The notes under the pieces were generated by a model. The model was not told the origin of the DNA, searched no databases, and saw only the letters and a list, made by a program, of their open reading frames with translations. DNA of 64,000 nt from positions 124,001-188,000 of the forward strand of contig JBCAQO010000015.1 in NCBI GenBank assembly GCA_039111635.1, read 5' to 3'. Positions 42,392 through 53,780 of this stretch are shown here, piece by piece (positions within the stretch are counted from its first letter, which is position 1; every line of letters starts with the position of its first letter). Both the position numbers and the translations under genes were made by a program. Origin of the DNA: Heterobasidion occidentale. Lineage: Eukaryota; Basidiomycota; Agaricomycetes; Russulales; Bondarzewiaceae.

Positions 42392-42944
42392 CCAGGACAT
42401 ACCTTACGCTGACCCCGCATAATTACCGTCAAGGTGGATACCATGGTCTATTCAAGAGACTATGGGGTTCAAAGTCTATTCTTCAAAGTCCTTACCTCGT
42501 GTCCAATACCCTTAGTGAAAAACAAACTCTGGACGAACACTCAATCTCTAACCTGACAAGGCCACCGTATGGGGCTGACAGAGTTAGGGATCTTCAAAGG
42601 GGTCTTGCCGGACTCAAGACAAGTCAAGAAAAATGTTCGTTCTTGATAGGTTGGTGGGCCTAAGCCTTTGTAAAGCGATCAACCACACACCTGGAGTCCC
42701 CCTCGATACCGGAGATCAAGGAGATGAAGATCTACCCTGGAAACACTGAGACATGGCCTTCGGCACTTTGGAAGAAGAACGACACACACCCATCCACAGA
42801 CGAGTTTCTATTTTCATCCTATAATCATTCGCACAACACCTTTCTGCATCGTCGCCAGATGACACTGGCTCATCAAACCTACCAGGGAGCCCTGGTCGAG
42901 TAGCTGCCTATTGACTCTAGGAGTGTACTCACACAAAATGTGCG

Positions 42945-43208
42945 GTGAAGGAAGAACACCGGGAGAAGGGACAGGGTATTGTGGCTATGCCCCGAACTTC
43001 AAATCAAACAGCTCAACGGAGAAGGAAAACTCCTAGGCGTTGTAAACGACGTAGGTCGGTCCTCGCCCCAGAAAACGAAGCAATATTGGGAAGACGCATC
43101 CCAATCTATTTTGACGACCACAAAGCAATTGTCCGTGGAATGACGATGAAGCTCGTTTCTGCTCAAGCGAGTAGTCCCCTCAGGAGTTGGGACCTAGAAA
43201 GGGGGTAA
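42945..43208 (+). CDS. Small Arg-rich ORF next to polypurine tract (Gy-3)
   Basis: 87 codons from GTG, running to the LTR edge through the polypurine tract (AGAAAGGGGGTAA, 43196-43208). Basic patch, then ILGRRIPIYFDDHKAIVRGM. No known homologue. Confidence 0.3.
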   Translation: MKEEHREKGQGIVAMPRTSNQTAQRRRKTPRRCKRRRSVLAPENEAILGRRIPIYFDDHKAIVRGMTMKLVSAQASSPLRSWDLERG

Positions 43209-43830
43209 TGTTATGACTTGACCGATCGGGGCCCTTCGCGGCCGGTCTATCCGATGGTTCAAGCATCACATGCTAGGCGGCTCCACTACGGAGTGTACAC
43301 CAAGGTATTCGGCATGTCCTTAGGAGCCGACAAAACCGATGGTTCTTCAAGACATCGGTAAAGGCTATATTGGAGGGACATGAGGCTCACAGAAGTTCAC
43401 ACAGTAATGAGAGGCGTATTCACATGCCATGGGCTTAGGGCTTACGGGTAAGCACCTCGTCGCACCATGATGGATCAGTGCGACTGGAGAAGTACAAGAG
43501 TAGGCGCCGGCTGAGAGAGACGGCGGCCACAGCTCTCCTAGGATGGAAACCTGGAGAAGCACACGGACTCTTACCCTATACCCTATATAGTATATAAGGC
43601 CCATAGAATAGGCTGAGGATCTTCAGTCTATTCTCTTCGTTCATTCGTATCTACGAATACGAACCTCTTCGTTCCCCCTGTATCTACACATACAGGATTC
43701 TTAGAGCCAATCATCATTCCCTCCTGTATCAACGCCTGATACAGTCGAGACTCCGTTCACCACTCAGTCCATTGTGCGACCTAGGGAAGAACCTGTTACT
43801 CTTGGGTTACTGAACGAGCAGTTCGTAACA
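43209..43830 (+). repeat. Gy-3 3' LTR
   Basis: One difference from the 5' LTR (cattccctcc versus catttcctcc). Followed by the ATACT duplication. Confidence 0.97.
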
Positions 43831-45958
43831 ATACTTATGCTAAGCAAGTGTGTTATGTGCTAGACCTCTTCAGATAAGTCTTGTCTATATTGACAATCTT
43901 GAGCATCCATGTACTGAATGCATTAACCCACACTTGCCACTCTACTGATCATGCAACAGTGATTAATCACATTGTGGAGCTTTTTCTCAGCAACAATGAT
44001 AAGGCAGTTACAAAATCTTGCCAACTTTTCAGGATGTGTGCCCTAAAGGGCATTTAGGAACTGGTTAGATAAAACTCTAAGGTTAGAGGGTGTTGAACCA
44101 CTAGCCATGGAAGTAGCCTGATCCAAACATACATGTTCAACAAGATCAGCATAAGCAGGATCATCCGCCTGTTGCATATTCTTGCGCAGGTTGATCACTT
44201 TGTCAACTTGTTGCCAAAGGGAAGCACCGTGCAAAGTGATTTGACCATCCTCTGATGTGCCCGTATTGGGTGTTATCTTGTGCACTAGCTCGTTAGAAAA
44301 CAATGGGAACACCCTAACTAGTCTCAATTGGCCAAAATTACCAAAAAAGGGAATATTCACCTCTACAAAAGGGCAATAAGGATTGTTTTTAGTGATGGTG
44401 AGTCTCTTTAAAATTTGACCAAGCAACTCCACTAAGACCATAGACACTTCATCTATGACCAGGTAATCCACTCCTCGCCATAGGTCTATTAATTCCTGTT
44501 CTCTCAGCCACTTAGCATTATGGACCATGAATGTCAAACAGTGTATGGTGAATCCATTGATTAGCTTAGCAGCAATCCTTATTGGTGCACTAAGCATTAG
44601 TCTATTCTGTATGCTGCAACAATAAAAAAATTTAACAATACCCTTGATGATGTGACTCTTGCCAGTATCTCCTACACCAGTAATGCATGTAAGTAGCTGA
44701 TCTTTATTGAGAGCACTACATGGTCCCAGCTGAAGAGTCATGTTTCTGATAAAGTGTTCAGTGACCAGTTGAACTGCCTGTTCCTGTTCTTTGTTCCCTG
44801 CTAATTTTATATTGACAATGACCTTGTCAACTATCTTCTACACAAGGTCTTGTCTACTCTTCAGCAAATACATTGCCTGCAAGTCCTCTAGACTTCCAGG
44901 AACAACATTTGAAAGTATAGAAATAGATGTGGATAGTGAAACAACAGGCAAAAAGGCACAATTGTCATAAGGAGGGGGAACATCTCCTAGCACAGGTTTG
45001 TTGCTTTGCTTTAACAAGGTCATCAATCTGCGCTGATCTATCAAATTGTTGGTGCAAAATATGGCATTCCTTTCCTCGTAATTAGCTAGGTCAATTGTAT
45101 AATTTGAGGAATTGTCTAGGTCTGTGTTCAGATACAAAGTGGTGTCAATCACCCTAGTGTTTCTCAAGATATTGAGGCACTTCTCAATGTGCAGTACATC
45201 ATTGGGCTTTTTAACATGCAAGGGTCCCAAGTACAGCTCATTGTCAACATCCAAAGCCCCCATTGCAAGCATATTGTGAATGTTGGGATCAGACATCAAT
45301 GCCAATACTAGAGAATTGTCTCCTGTTGAAGGGAACCTGGCCCAAGTATTGTGGTCATCTAACAAGGGTGCTTGTCTGCCCCAAGTATGCGTAGCCTGGT
45401 AAGTGTCACGTGCATCTTGGCATTTGTGCTCAATGTTGATGTTTTGAATGATGGCCATTAAGTGCACAGGAAACTGGTGTAAATGATATGCTTCCAACTA
45501 ATTAATATTGTCTGACTTAAGGTCCTCAATGGTATACCACAGCTTGAACAAGATAAGCATTGTACAACATCACTGCTCAGTTTTTTTGGAAGAGCAATCA
45601 GCGCAGGGAAGAGTGGGGCCAAGGATGGCAGAGACAAATGGTAAAACATGGCGGCAGCTCAGGTGCATGTTATATAAAGGGTGCTCAGTAGACACATATT
45701 CCACTCTGTCTGCTGTAGGACAATTTTAAGAGCATGAGCTCTGTCCATGACCAAGTAGATGCCTTTCCTCTTACAACCACGATAGTTGTTGTACATAGGT
45801 GACATGGTCCTATACAGACAGTGACTTAAAAGATGGATGAGAACTGCGTAGCGTGTAGTGCATAAGTAGACTTGTGCAAGTAAGTTTCCCTGCTTCAATA
45901 GTGACAGTAATGTTTTGACCATCATCATCCAAAGGAGAGATCATATCAACATTGTCAA
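43831..45958 (-). pseudogene. Helitron PIF1-like helicase, central part
   Basis: 44043-44741 encodes helicase motifs: a Walker A-like GVGDTGKS (position 3 Gly changed to Asp), SAPIRIAAKLINGFTIH, the Walker B-like YLVIDEVSM, and FFGNFGQLRLVRVF, where the usual GDFxQLxPV is altered. 44838-45497 and 45659-45928 give the upstream linker region (DNSLVLALMSDPNIHNMLA, YEERNAIFCTNN). Rolling-circle Helitron transposases fuse Rep to this helicase. Mutated motifs and stops make it inactive. It is cut by Gy-3 on one side and by M2 on the other. Confidence 0.85.
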
Positions 45959-46770
45959 CATCTGGAAAACCCTCACTCTTATTAATTTATAATTATATAT
46001 AATTATCAACAATGTAAGTTTGTGCTAATTATGATATATTATATCTAATTATTTTAACTATGATTATGATCAAATCTGCAAATCAAGGTAACACTGTCTA
46101 TATTCCTAGAGTCTTATGAAAGTACAAACCTAATTGTTATTTTATATATCCCGATCTTTAATTGAGTGAGTGCTATAAATATTTTTTCCTAATATAGAGT
46201 AAGTTTCCTATTTGTCATTAGTTTTGTAGTAGGATTTGGTATTTAAGCTCATATCCTGAAAGCCATATTTTTTGTGTATTTATCAACTTTTTTACGAATA
46301 AAACAAATGAGAAATAAATGTGTAATAGAATCAGATGTGTTGAGATAGTCTATATAATTAAAATACCAAGCTAAGTAAGTTAGACCTTGTGGCTAAGTGG
46401 ATTAGAGTATCTCTCCAAAGTGCTTACAAACATGAGGTTGTAGGTTCAACTTTGGCCAAGGGCAAGTTTGTTATAAAGTGGAATTTCAGGTTTAGATATC
46501 AACTAATGATTTTTATAGCTAAACTCTATTTACAAGTTATAGATAACTATAGTACTAGCAAGTAATCATAGTACTTGGTTGAATATTAGTTTCCGGAAAA
46601 AATGAGTAAATATTATGTATAGTTAGCTCTAATTATGCATCATTAAAGCTAATTCTTTTATAAGCTATAAATAATATGGGGGAAAGCTAAAATACATAAT
46701 AATAATTGGTAGCAATTCTACAAAATTATAAAGAATTTGAGCATGTTTGGAGGAGTGTTTTTTCCAGATG
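45959..46770 (+). mobile_element. M2: TIR element inside Helitron gene
   Basis: Ends are CATCTGGAAAACCCTCACTC and GGAGTGTTTTTTCCAGATG. 812 bp, AT-rich and without a transposase frame. Diverged from M3 but sharing the ends and the tRNA-like segment at 46381-46467. Flanks carry a similar AACATTG word on both sides; the duplication is uncertain. Confidence 0.7.
46381..46467 (+). ncRNA. tRNA-like pol III promoter segment in M2
   Basis: Box A-like TGGCTAAGTGG (46390-46400) and box B-like GGTTCAACTTT (46443-46453), about 50 nt apart, in a tRNA-like arrangement. It resembles a SINE head. It does not fold into a convincing functional tRNA. Confidence 0.5.
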
Positions 46771-46874
46771 AACATTGGCTATGTCTACCATATGTGCTAT
46801 GCCGTTTATATCTTGCACGTCATCTACATTGCCTATGTCAACAGAAAGCTCAGGGCTGTTGGAATCATCTACAT
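46771..46874 (-). pseudogene. Helitron gene, acidic linker piece between M2 and LTR-X3
   Basis: The minus strand reads an Asp/Val/Asn-rich stretch (VDDSNSPELSVDIGNVDD). It joins to 48643 on removal of LTR-X3. Too short to place further. Confidence 0.45.
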
Positions 46875-47344
46875 TGTTAGGGCCACATCCTAACACGTGC
46901 TTCGTACATGGTCAGGGAGGTCAGTTAAGTGCTATGCTTGTCATCCAGACTTAGACCCTGCTCGACGACTGGTTACTATTGACATGCTAAGGCATGAACA
47001 CTTACTTCTAGTTCCTGTCCCTGTTCCTGGTTCCTGATCAATTAAGATGTGGCTAGACATTAGTGATCAAATACTATACTTAGTTACATTGCAGATCAAT
47101 GACACATTATTGCTTATGGATCTCCATTATTTACTCACTCACTTCTATATCTTAGAAGTGCACAGACCAGATTTAGATCCTGCCCTAGATAGCTTCTTTG
47201 TATAAATAGGCAAGAGGAGCTTCTAAGAAGCTCAGCTCATTCACCTATAATACACTTGATCTCTGCACTGCTCCTAGTGTTTGGCTATCTTCCTAGCTCA
47301 CACTTCACAATCTCTGTCAGATCTGAGAAACTCTTACATGGTCT

Positions 47345-48605
47345 CATCTGGAAAACCACCCCCTTGTATTAGCTCTGGATTATATCTGATAGTATCTAAA
47401 GTGTCTAAAAGTGTTAATAGCATCTAAAAGTGTCTAATTTCCTAATTGGGAGCAACCCATTGTAAGCATTGGATGGAATTTCCAAATCAGGAAGTATCTC
47501 TTTCAGTGGCTCAAAAGACAGTTTCTAATTTCATGTTATTAGTACTAATTTTGTACCAAGAAGCCTTTAATTAGCAGCAGGAAATAGCAGGCACTACTGA
47601 TCTATCAGTGAGAAGGTACTGATATGGCACATGCTATGCTGCTTTAGCACCTAGCACCATTACCTTATAGCTTTTTCACTGACTTTCCAGCTGCCTTTGC
47701 AGTTTCCAAATTACATTGTGTGCCTTCTGTATGGCCTTGTTCTAGTTTCACTCAAGTGTGTGTGTATCTGTCCAGCTCAATGTTTCATGCATGGAGCACC
47801 TCATCATCCTGCTCAAGCCTGCCACCTAGCGAGACAGACATGCTGTGCCTTACCCAACTTTATTTCAGTAGCTCCACCTGCTACATGAGGTCGTTCAACT
47901 GCTTTTGCAGCAGGTCATTCCTGCACACGTGTCTGCACTATCTCCTGTGCATTCATAGAGGCAGCCTGACAGCCACACAGCAACTCTGCAAGCTGATGCA
48001 GCAGACACAAACTGTGCAGCACAAATTTGATTTCTATCTTATATAAAGTGTATTCCTTATTTTCCATTGGTTTATTGTTTTTTTAGCTGATGCTTAATTT
48101 GAAACATGAAAGACCTGATTTTTTGGGTATTTATAGACCTGTTTATTTATAAGATAGAGGAAAGATAAGTGCTGAATAACATCAAAAATGTTGACATTGT
48201 TTATATTAGATCTACTTATTGAGATTACCAAGGTAATATGTTAGACTCTGTGGCTTAGTGGCTTAGAGCATTTGTCCTGGGTGCTTATATACATGAGGTT
48301 GTTGGTTCAATTCTGGCACTAGGCAAGTTTGTTATAAGGTATACTATATGGTTTAACTATTTAATTAGTACTCTAATAAACATGACTCTATAAGAATTCT
48401 AAGAGAACTCTAATGCCTGATTTATTCTTATTTTTCCAAAATTTTAAGTTATAATCAATGTTAATAATTCCTAATTTAGAAAAATCATATCTAATTAGAA
48501 CAGGATTAGAGAGGGGTAAGATAAAAGTCTCTAATCCTAATTATTCTTAATAAGGCATAAATAGAACTAATTAGAGCATAATATAAGAGGATGATTTTCC
48601 AGATG
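47345..48605 (+). mobile_element. M3: full-length TIR element with tRNA-like segment
   Basis: TIRs are CATCTGGAAAACCACCCCC and GATGATTTTCCAGATG. 1261 bp, no transposase. Nearly identical to M1 over the left 900 bp. The tRNA-like segment lies at 48241-48330. Non-autonomous; the superfamily is not assigned because no consistent target duplication is seen (flanks GTCT and CATA). Confidence 0.8.
48241..48330 (+). ncRNA. tRNA-like pol III promoter segment in M3
   Basis: Box A-like TGGCTTAGTGG (48251-48261) and box B-like GGTTCAATTCT (48304-48314). The overall length and T-arm-like 'ttggttcaattctggc' suggest tRNA origin. The same segment occurs in M1 (truncated), M2 and M4. Confidence 0.55.
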
Positions 48606-48642
48606 CATACATCGGTGCATGTGATAGGTCTCCAACCTAACA

Positions 48643-49343
48643 TACATCCTCATTGGAAATATCAATGAGATTCAATATTGCCACTGGGTAGGCATTGTGG
48701 GGTAGAAACAGCAATCATTTGATGCTATTTTTGACACAGAATCAATGGGAAGCTCTTGTGAACCAGCAGTTCTTTTGAAGAACTAATTAAGTTCTCCCCA
48801 ATTCAAGACGTGAAAGCTGTGACTAGTATAGGTGAGTGTGCCTTGCCTCAATCACCAACAGGTTATAGCTCATAACTTGTTGGGTGGACATCTCCTGACA
48901 AACTATCATAGCATTTATGACCTTTGTAATTAAGCTTTTATGCATAGCGAGTACCAAGGGATTCATAGAGGGGGGGAACTTTTGTTGATTCATTTTGATG
49001 GCATAACATAGCAAGGAAAGGGCAAGATGTGTAGAAAGTGAGGACTTTGTGATAAAGTCCGTTATATAGTAGGTGAGGGCTTTGGCAGCCTCTCCAGAGC
49101 CAATGGACTTGATATTCATGTTGCAGCCAAGCAAGAACAAAACAAGATCATTGTAATTATTAATTCAAGGATGTAGATGTTACGAAAAATCAAAAATGTC
49201 TTAGGATTGAGCTCTGTGAGGGAGCATATGCTTCCATTTATTTGCATGTGGCAGTGAGTGTCATCCTTGGGCTCAAATACTTCTAACAGGTAGCATGATG
49301 TTGATGCCAATTGCATGCAATGGCAAGATCCTTCACAGCATGC
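48643..49343 (-). pseudogene. Helitron N-terminal (Helitron_like_N) region
   Basis: The minus-strand frame 48823-49140 reads CNMNIKSIGSGEAAKALTYYITDFITKSSL and later ATAQQ/TQQVMSY-like sequence, the conserved block before the helicase in Helitron proteins. Upstream residues to 49343 are frameshifted. Cut by Gy-4 at 49344. Confidence 0.75.
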
Positions 49344-49956
49344 TGTTATGAACTGCTCGTTCAGTAACCCAAGAGTAACAGGTTCTTCCCTAGGTTGCAC
49401 GATGGACTGAGTGGTGGACAAAGTCTCGACTGTACCAGGCAAGGATACAGGAGGGAATAATGATTGGTTCTAAGCTACACAGTGTGGTGACTGCGTAAGA
49501 ACGAAGATTCTACTGTAGGAAGACAGTAGCGAACAAAGGAGAATAGACTGAAGATCCTCAGCCTATTCTATGGGCCTTATATACTGTATAGGGTATAGGG
49601 TAAGAGTCTGTATGCTTCTCCGGGTATCCATCCCAGGAGAGCTGTGTGCGCCATCTCTCTCAGCCGGTGCCTACTCTTGTACTTCTCCAGTCGCACCAAT
49701 CCATCCTGGTACGACGAGGTGCTTACCTATGAACCCTAAGCCCATAGCATGTGAATGCCTATCTTATCAATCCGCTATTCCCCATGACCCTGTCATATAA
49801 CCTCTACCAATGTCTTGAAGAACCATCGGTCCAGTTAGCTCCTAAGGACATGCCGAATACCTTGATGTACGCTCCGTAGTGGAGCCGCCTAGCATGTGAT
49901 GCTTGAACCATCGGATAGACCGGCCCTAAAGGGCCCTGATTGGTCAAGTCATAACA
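49344..49956 (-). repeat. Gy-4 3' LTR
   Basis: TGTTATGAAC...TCATAACA ends. Two U5 hairpins on the plus strand, CACAGTGTGGTGACTGCG and CTACTGTAGGAAGACAGTAG, separated by AACGAAG. Confidence 0.92.
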
Positions 49957-50819
49957 TTACCCTCTTTCTAGGTCCCAACTCCTAAGGGGACTACTCGCCA
50001 TTGCGAGCTTCATCATCACTCCACGTACAATTGCTTTCTGGTCATCCAAATAGATCGGAATGTGTCTTCCTAATAGATCGGGATGTGTCTTCCCAATATG
50101 ACTTCATTTTCTGGGGCAAAGACTGACTTACGTCGTTTACAACATCTAGGAGTTTTCCATCTCTGTTGAGCTGTTTGATTCAGGTTCCTAGCAATATCAC
50201 CACAATATTGCGTCACCCCCCGATGTTCTTCCTTCACCAGTATGGTTTTGTTGTGAGTATGCTCCTAGAGTCAATAGGCAGCTGCTTGAACCAGGCCTCT
50301 CTTGGTACCTTTGATAAGCCAGTTCCGTCTGGCGACAATGCAAAAAGGTGTCACGTGCGAGTGATTATGTGATGAAATAGAAACGCATCTGTGGATGGGT
50401 GTGTGTCATTCTTCTTCAGAATGCCAAAGGCCATGCTTCAGTTTTTCCAGGATAGATCTTCATCTTCTTGATCTCTGGTATCAAGGGGGACTCCAGGTGT
50501 GTGGGTTGATCGCTTTACTAAGGCTTAGGCCCACCAACCTATCAAAAATAGACTTTTCTTGACTTGTTTTGAGTCCGGCAAGACCCCTTTGAAGATCCCT
50601 AACTCTGTCAGCCCCATACAGTGGCCCATCCTGGTTAGAAATTGAGTGTTCATCCAGAGTTTGTTTGTCACATGGGAGCGAGCATGTAGCCGCACTCCGC
50701 ATATTGAACACGAGGTAAGAATTTTGAAGAATAGACTTTAAACCCCATGGTTTCTTGAATAGACCATGGTATCCACCTTGACGGTAATTATTGCGGGGTC
50801 AGCGTAAGGTATGTCCTGG
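49957..50819 (-). other. Gy-4 region between polypurine tract and array
   Basis: Collinear with 980-1807 of Gy-1 but decayed. The polypurine tract is AGAAAGAGGGTAA. No intact small Arg-rich ORF. Confidence 0.6.
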
Positions 50820-52432
50820 TAGTTTAACGTCGTGCCGGACGTCCGTAGTTTTGCGTCTTTGCGGACGTCCGCTAGTTTATCCTTAAGTCGTTGCGGACTG
50901 AGGCTAGTTTATACAGAAGTCGTTGCGGACTGCCCTGCTAGTTTATGCCAAGGTCGTTGCGGACCTATCCATCTCCCAACGTAGGAGTACCTGTAAACAA
51001 GACAGCAGGCGTTTCTGCGCGCCGGAACATTCATCGGTGATGCGCATAGGGCCGTAGACCAGTTCCTCCTTCTTGACAGGGTTCCCATTGAGGCAAGATG
51101 GTGACGGTTTATACTATATCAAACCGGATAACTTATAGAGTTGCGAGAATAGACTTGAGAGCCTATTTTGACACAACTCACATGGCCCTGTAGACAAAGG
51201 GCAGCTCAGTTTATCGTTATGAAGGATGGCCGTAGTTTATAGTCGTTGCGGACATTCGCTATCGCTTGGCTTGAACCTCCTGAGCCTCGACAGATTTAAT
51301 CCTCTGGGGCGAGGGTAGTTTAAGGTCATTTCGGACTATTGCAGCTGAAAGCAGTAATTTCAGCTCCAATACGATCCCTAGAACAGAGGGACAATAGTTT
51401 AACGTCATTGCGGACTAGGTAGTGACTTTTTTGAAGTCACCGCCTACATCTCCTATGCTGAAAGGAGTGGTAGTTTAATGTCTTTGCGGACACAGCAATG
51501 CCAAAACATATCTCATGTTTGGATGCTGCTCATAACCCTGTAAGGAAAGAGTAATCCCAGTTTAACATCATGGAGGACATAGCAAACATGAGGCACAATC
51601 CCAGTTGCCCCTTGACTGGCCCTTGAAGCGGAATCCTTGCTTCGGACTTCAAGGGTAGAATGGGCGCACCATGGAGTAGTTGTGGTCTCGTCGGATGACT
51701 GACAACCCGCTCCATGTCCCCAAACCCCTCGCACGGAATTGAACCGTGTCGACCCCATATTCTTTTACTGTAGGGCGTATGGAATATGGAAGCGCCTTAA
51801 CCTAGTCTGCAGGGTTCTGCAATGGTGGAGGCCCTCCCTTCCACCGTCTGCCAGAATACAACCATGCTCCGAGGGTCCTTGGTAGTTTTAACGTTGTTCC
51901 GGACGGTAACTAGTTTATTGTCATTGCGGACCAAGCCTTTCGTAATTTTACATCGTTGCGGATGTAATTTGTCTGTTTTGGTTACTAGTGGAGTGCGGCC
52001 ACTATGTACCTGCATCTTGATAGGGCCCCCTAATGTGAAAACGACCCTGTAAAACTGGAGATCCAAAGTGGGACATCCAAGACACTTGTCAGACCTTGAC
52101 AGCGAGGTATGGTCCACCGCTCTCCAACGGTGAATATGCAACACAATTTTCCCACCAGGATTCTTGCATCATTCGTAGCATTTCGGTCTCGCCACAAGAT
52201 CGAAAAGCTGGCATATCAGTACCAAGGTTATGTTGAATTGAGGACCTCCTAATGCGGAAAGGGTCCTGTGAAACTGGGGATCCAAGCGGGACGCCCGATT
52301 CGCTTGTCAGAATACCTTTTAACAATGAGAGTGTTAAATGCTTGTCCTATCCAAGACCGGAGGGTTGAAATGCAATTGGTTAGGTACTTCCCCTGCCTTC
52401 TTATCTTTTCACAGTTTAACGTCATGCAGGAC
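50820..52432 (-). repeat. Gy-4 linker-hairpin array
   Basis: Same order as Gy-1. It lacks the two adjacent linkers found at 29234-29280 in Gy-2 and has the extra linker shared with Gy-3 (about 50843-50863). One long hairpin is replaced by an unrelated one at about 51416-51446. Confidence 0.88.
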
Positions 52433-53302
52433 GTTCATTCCAGTGTCCTGTGCATAAAACCGGTACCTGTGGTGCAGAGGGTCCTTTCCTCTCCTTCACC
52501 GCTAAAGACAAGGGGTTCCTCAACTCCCTTGTCTAATATCCTCCACCAATATCTCTGTAATCCCCGTACCCTTCATCTGGCCTGTAGTAGGGGTTGATAT
52601 CGTCATAATTCCCATCTTTGACCTCGTCCCAAGCGTCTAGCTCTGCTCGAGTCCAGGCAGTAGTTCACTGAGTTGGGCACTGGCGGACTTGAGCTCTTCT
52701 ACTAACGCGAGTATGCATTCCTTCAGGTCGACTATCTTGAGGACGGTTTGGAGTTGGCGAATCTCTTGGTCGAGTTCTTCTAGGACTGACGTGCCTGGGC
52801 TGGGGGGTCGCCCTCATCCTCTAGCTTCCTCGTCTCTCGTTCCTCCTGTACCTTGGAGGATGCTCCTCATTGCTGCCTCCGGCGTCCTGCCTGGTGGATT
52901 GTCCTGTCGACGTGGGAGGAAGGACCTCCCAATCCCTTCGTGCCTGTCGCTGAACTGTGGTCCAGACGTATTCTGTTTGGATGGTTGCGTCTCGGCTACT
53001 TGTAGATGGTATCATTCCACTGGCTTCGTCGTTCCATGATTAGACACGGAATGTGTCAATCCGAACGTAACAGGTGTGGGAGGAGTGTACTGTGTTGGTG
53101 TCTGAAATGAGGGCAGGTAGGAGCTCCAGATTGATGAAGGAAGAGAACTTTTCGGGGTGGATGAGTAAGGCATAAGCCCCATTATTTCCTCAGGCATACC
53201 AGGAGGCGGCTCGATGATCATCTGCATAGGCCAAAAGCCTGACCTGGTCGCTCGCGTCAGCAAGGCGTCAGGGTACATTGTTGCTCTCGCTCCCTGGTTG
53301 CC

Positions 53303-53357
53303 CTGCGAAGAAGTTAGCAAGCCTTTGCAAGGCTAACACTGTGGCCATCTGAATTAC
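53303..53357 (-). other. 55-nt intron in Gy-4 ORF3
   Basis: On the minus strand it starts GTAATTCAGATGG, has GCTAAC and ends TTCGCAG, matching the Gy-3 intron in length and ends. Confidence 0.82.
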
Positions 53358-53780
53358 CACCGAGATGGTGGTGCGTTGGAGTGACACATCTCCTAATCCT
53401 TCCAGCTCTTGGGGGTGCAGATTTCTACCACTGGTAGGGGATCCTCTGGTCCTGGCAGCCGGTGCACTAGTCGCTGCTGGTTCTTGTACACTTGCTTCAG
53501 CAACTGTAGGTGATGCCAGGTCCGCAGGTTTTCTTGGTCCTCTTCCGCCTCTCGTTTCCTGCCTTGTGTCTCCTTGAGCCAACGTTGTCGTCAGTTGCGG
53601 AGGCATTGACAGAGCAGGTCTTCCTTCTTCTTGGCATCCCTCATCGTGCTCGTCATGAGCTCTCTCAGACTGGGGTGAGGCTCATAGATCCATTCGATCT
53701 TCGATGGCGAGCGTGGCGAGGTGGGCGGAGATTGGTATGGAAACTCCCTCTGGAGTTGTTGGGTGACTGCTTTGGCTAGG

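Larger units (their letters stand above)
33053..43830 (+). mobile_element. Gy-3: youngest chromodomain gypsy copy
   Basis: 622-bp LTRs differ at one position. Target duplication ATACT at 33048-33052 and 43831-43835. It inserted into a Helitron helicase. ORF3 retains the 55-nt intron. Its LTR has two U5 hairpins, where Gy-1/2 have one. Pol has three lesions: a 1-nt deletion near 36861, an 8-nt deletion near 37078 and a 1-nt deletion near 38311. Confidence 0.97.
46875..48642 (+). repeat. LTR-X copy 3: solo LTR split by M3
   Basis: TGTTAGGGCC start, GGTTGGAGACC-complement end CCTAACA, and a perfect 5-bp duplication TACAT at 46870-46874 and 48643-48647. LTR sequence proper is 46875-47344 and 48606-48642. 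Compared with LTR-X1 it has lost several hundred bp, including the internal ORF. A TATA-like 'tataaata' lies near 47202. Confidence 0.88.

Noticed and set aside
44741..44838. Intact Helitron helicase
   Set aside because: The Walker A-like motif reads GVGDTGKS, later motifs are altered, and several stops and three insertions break the gene.
48241..48330. Functional tRNA gene
   Set aside because: Boxes A and B are recognisable but the cloverleaf is poor and the segment recurs in several transposon copies.
46875..48642. Full LTR retrotransposon LTR-X with M3 as its interior
   Set aside because: The sequences on either side of M3 are different parts of one LTR, not two LTR copies. TACAT flanks fit a solo LTR carrying a later insertion.
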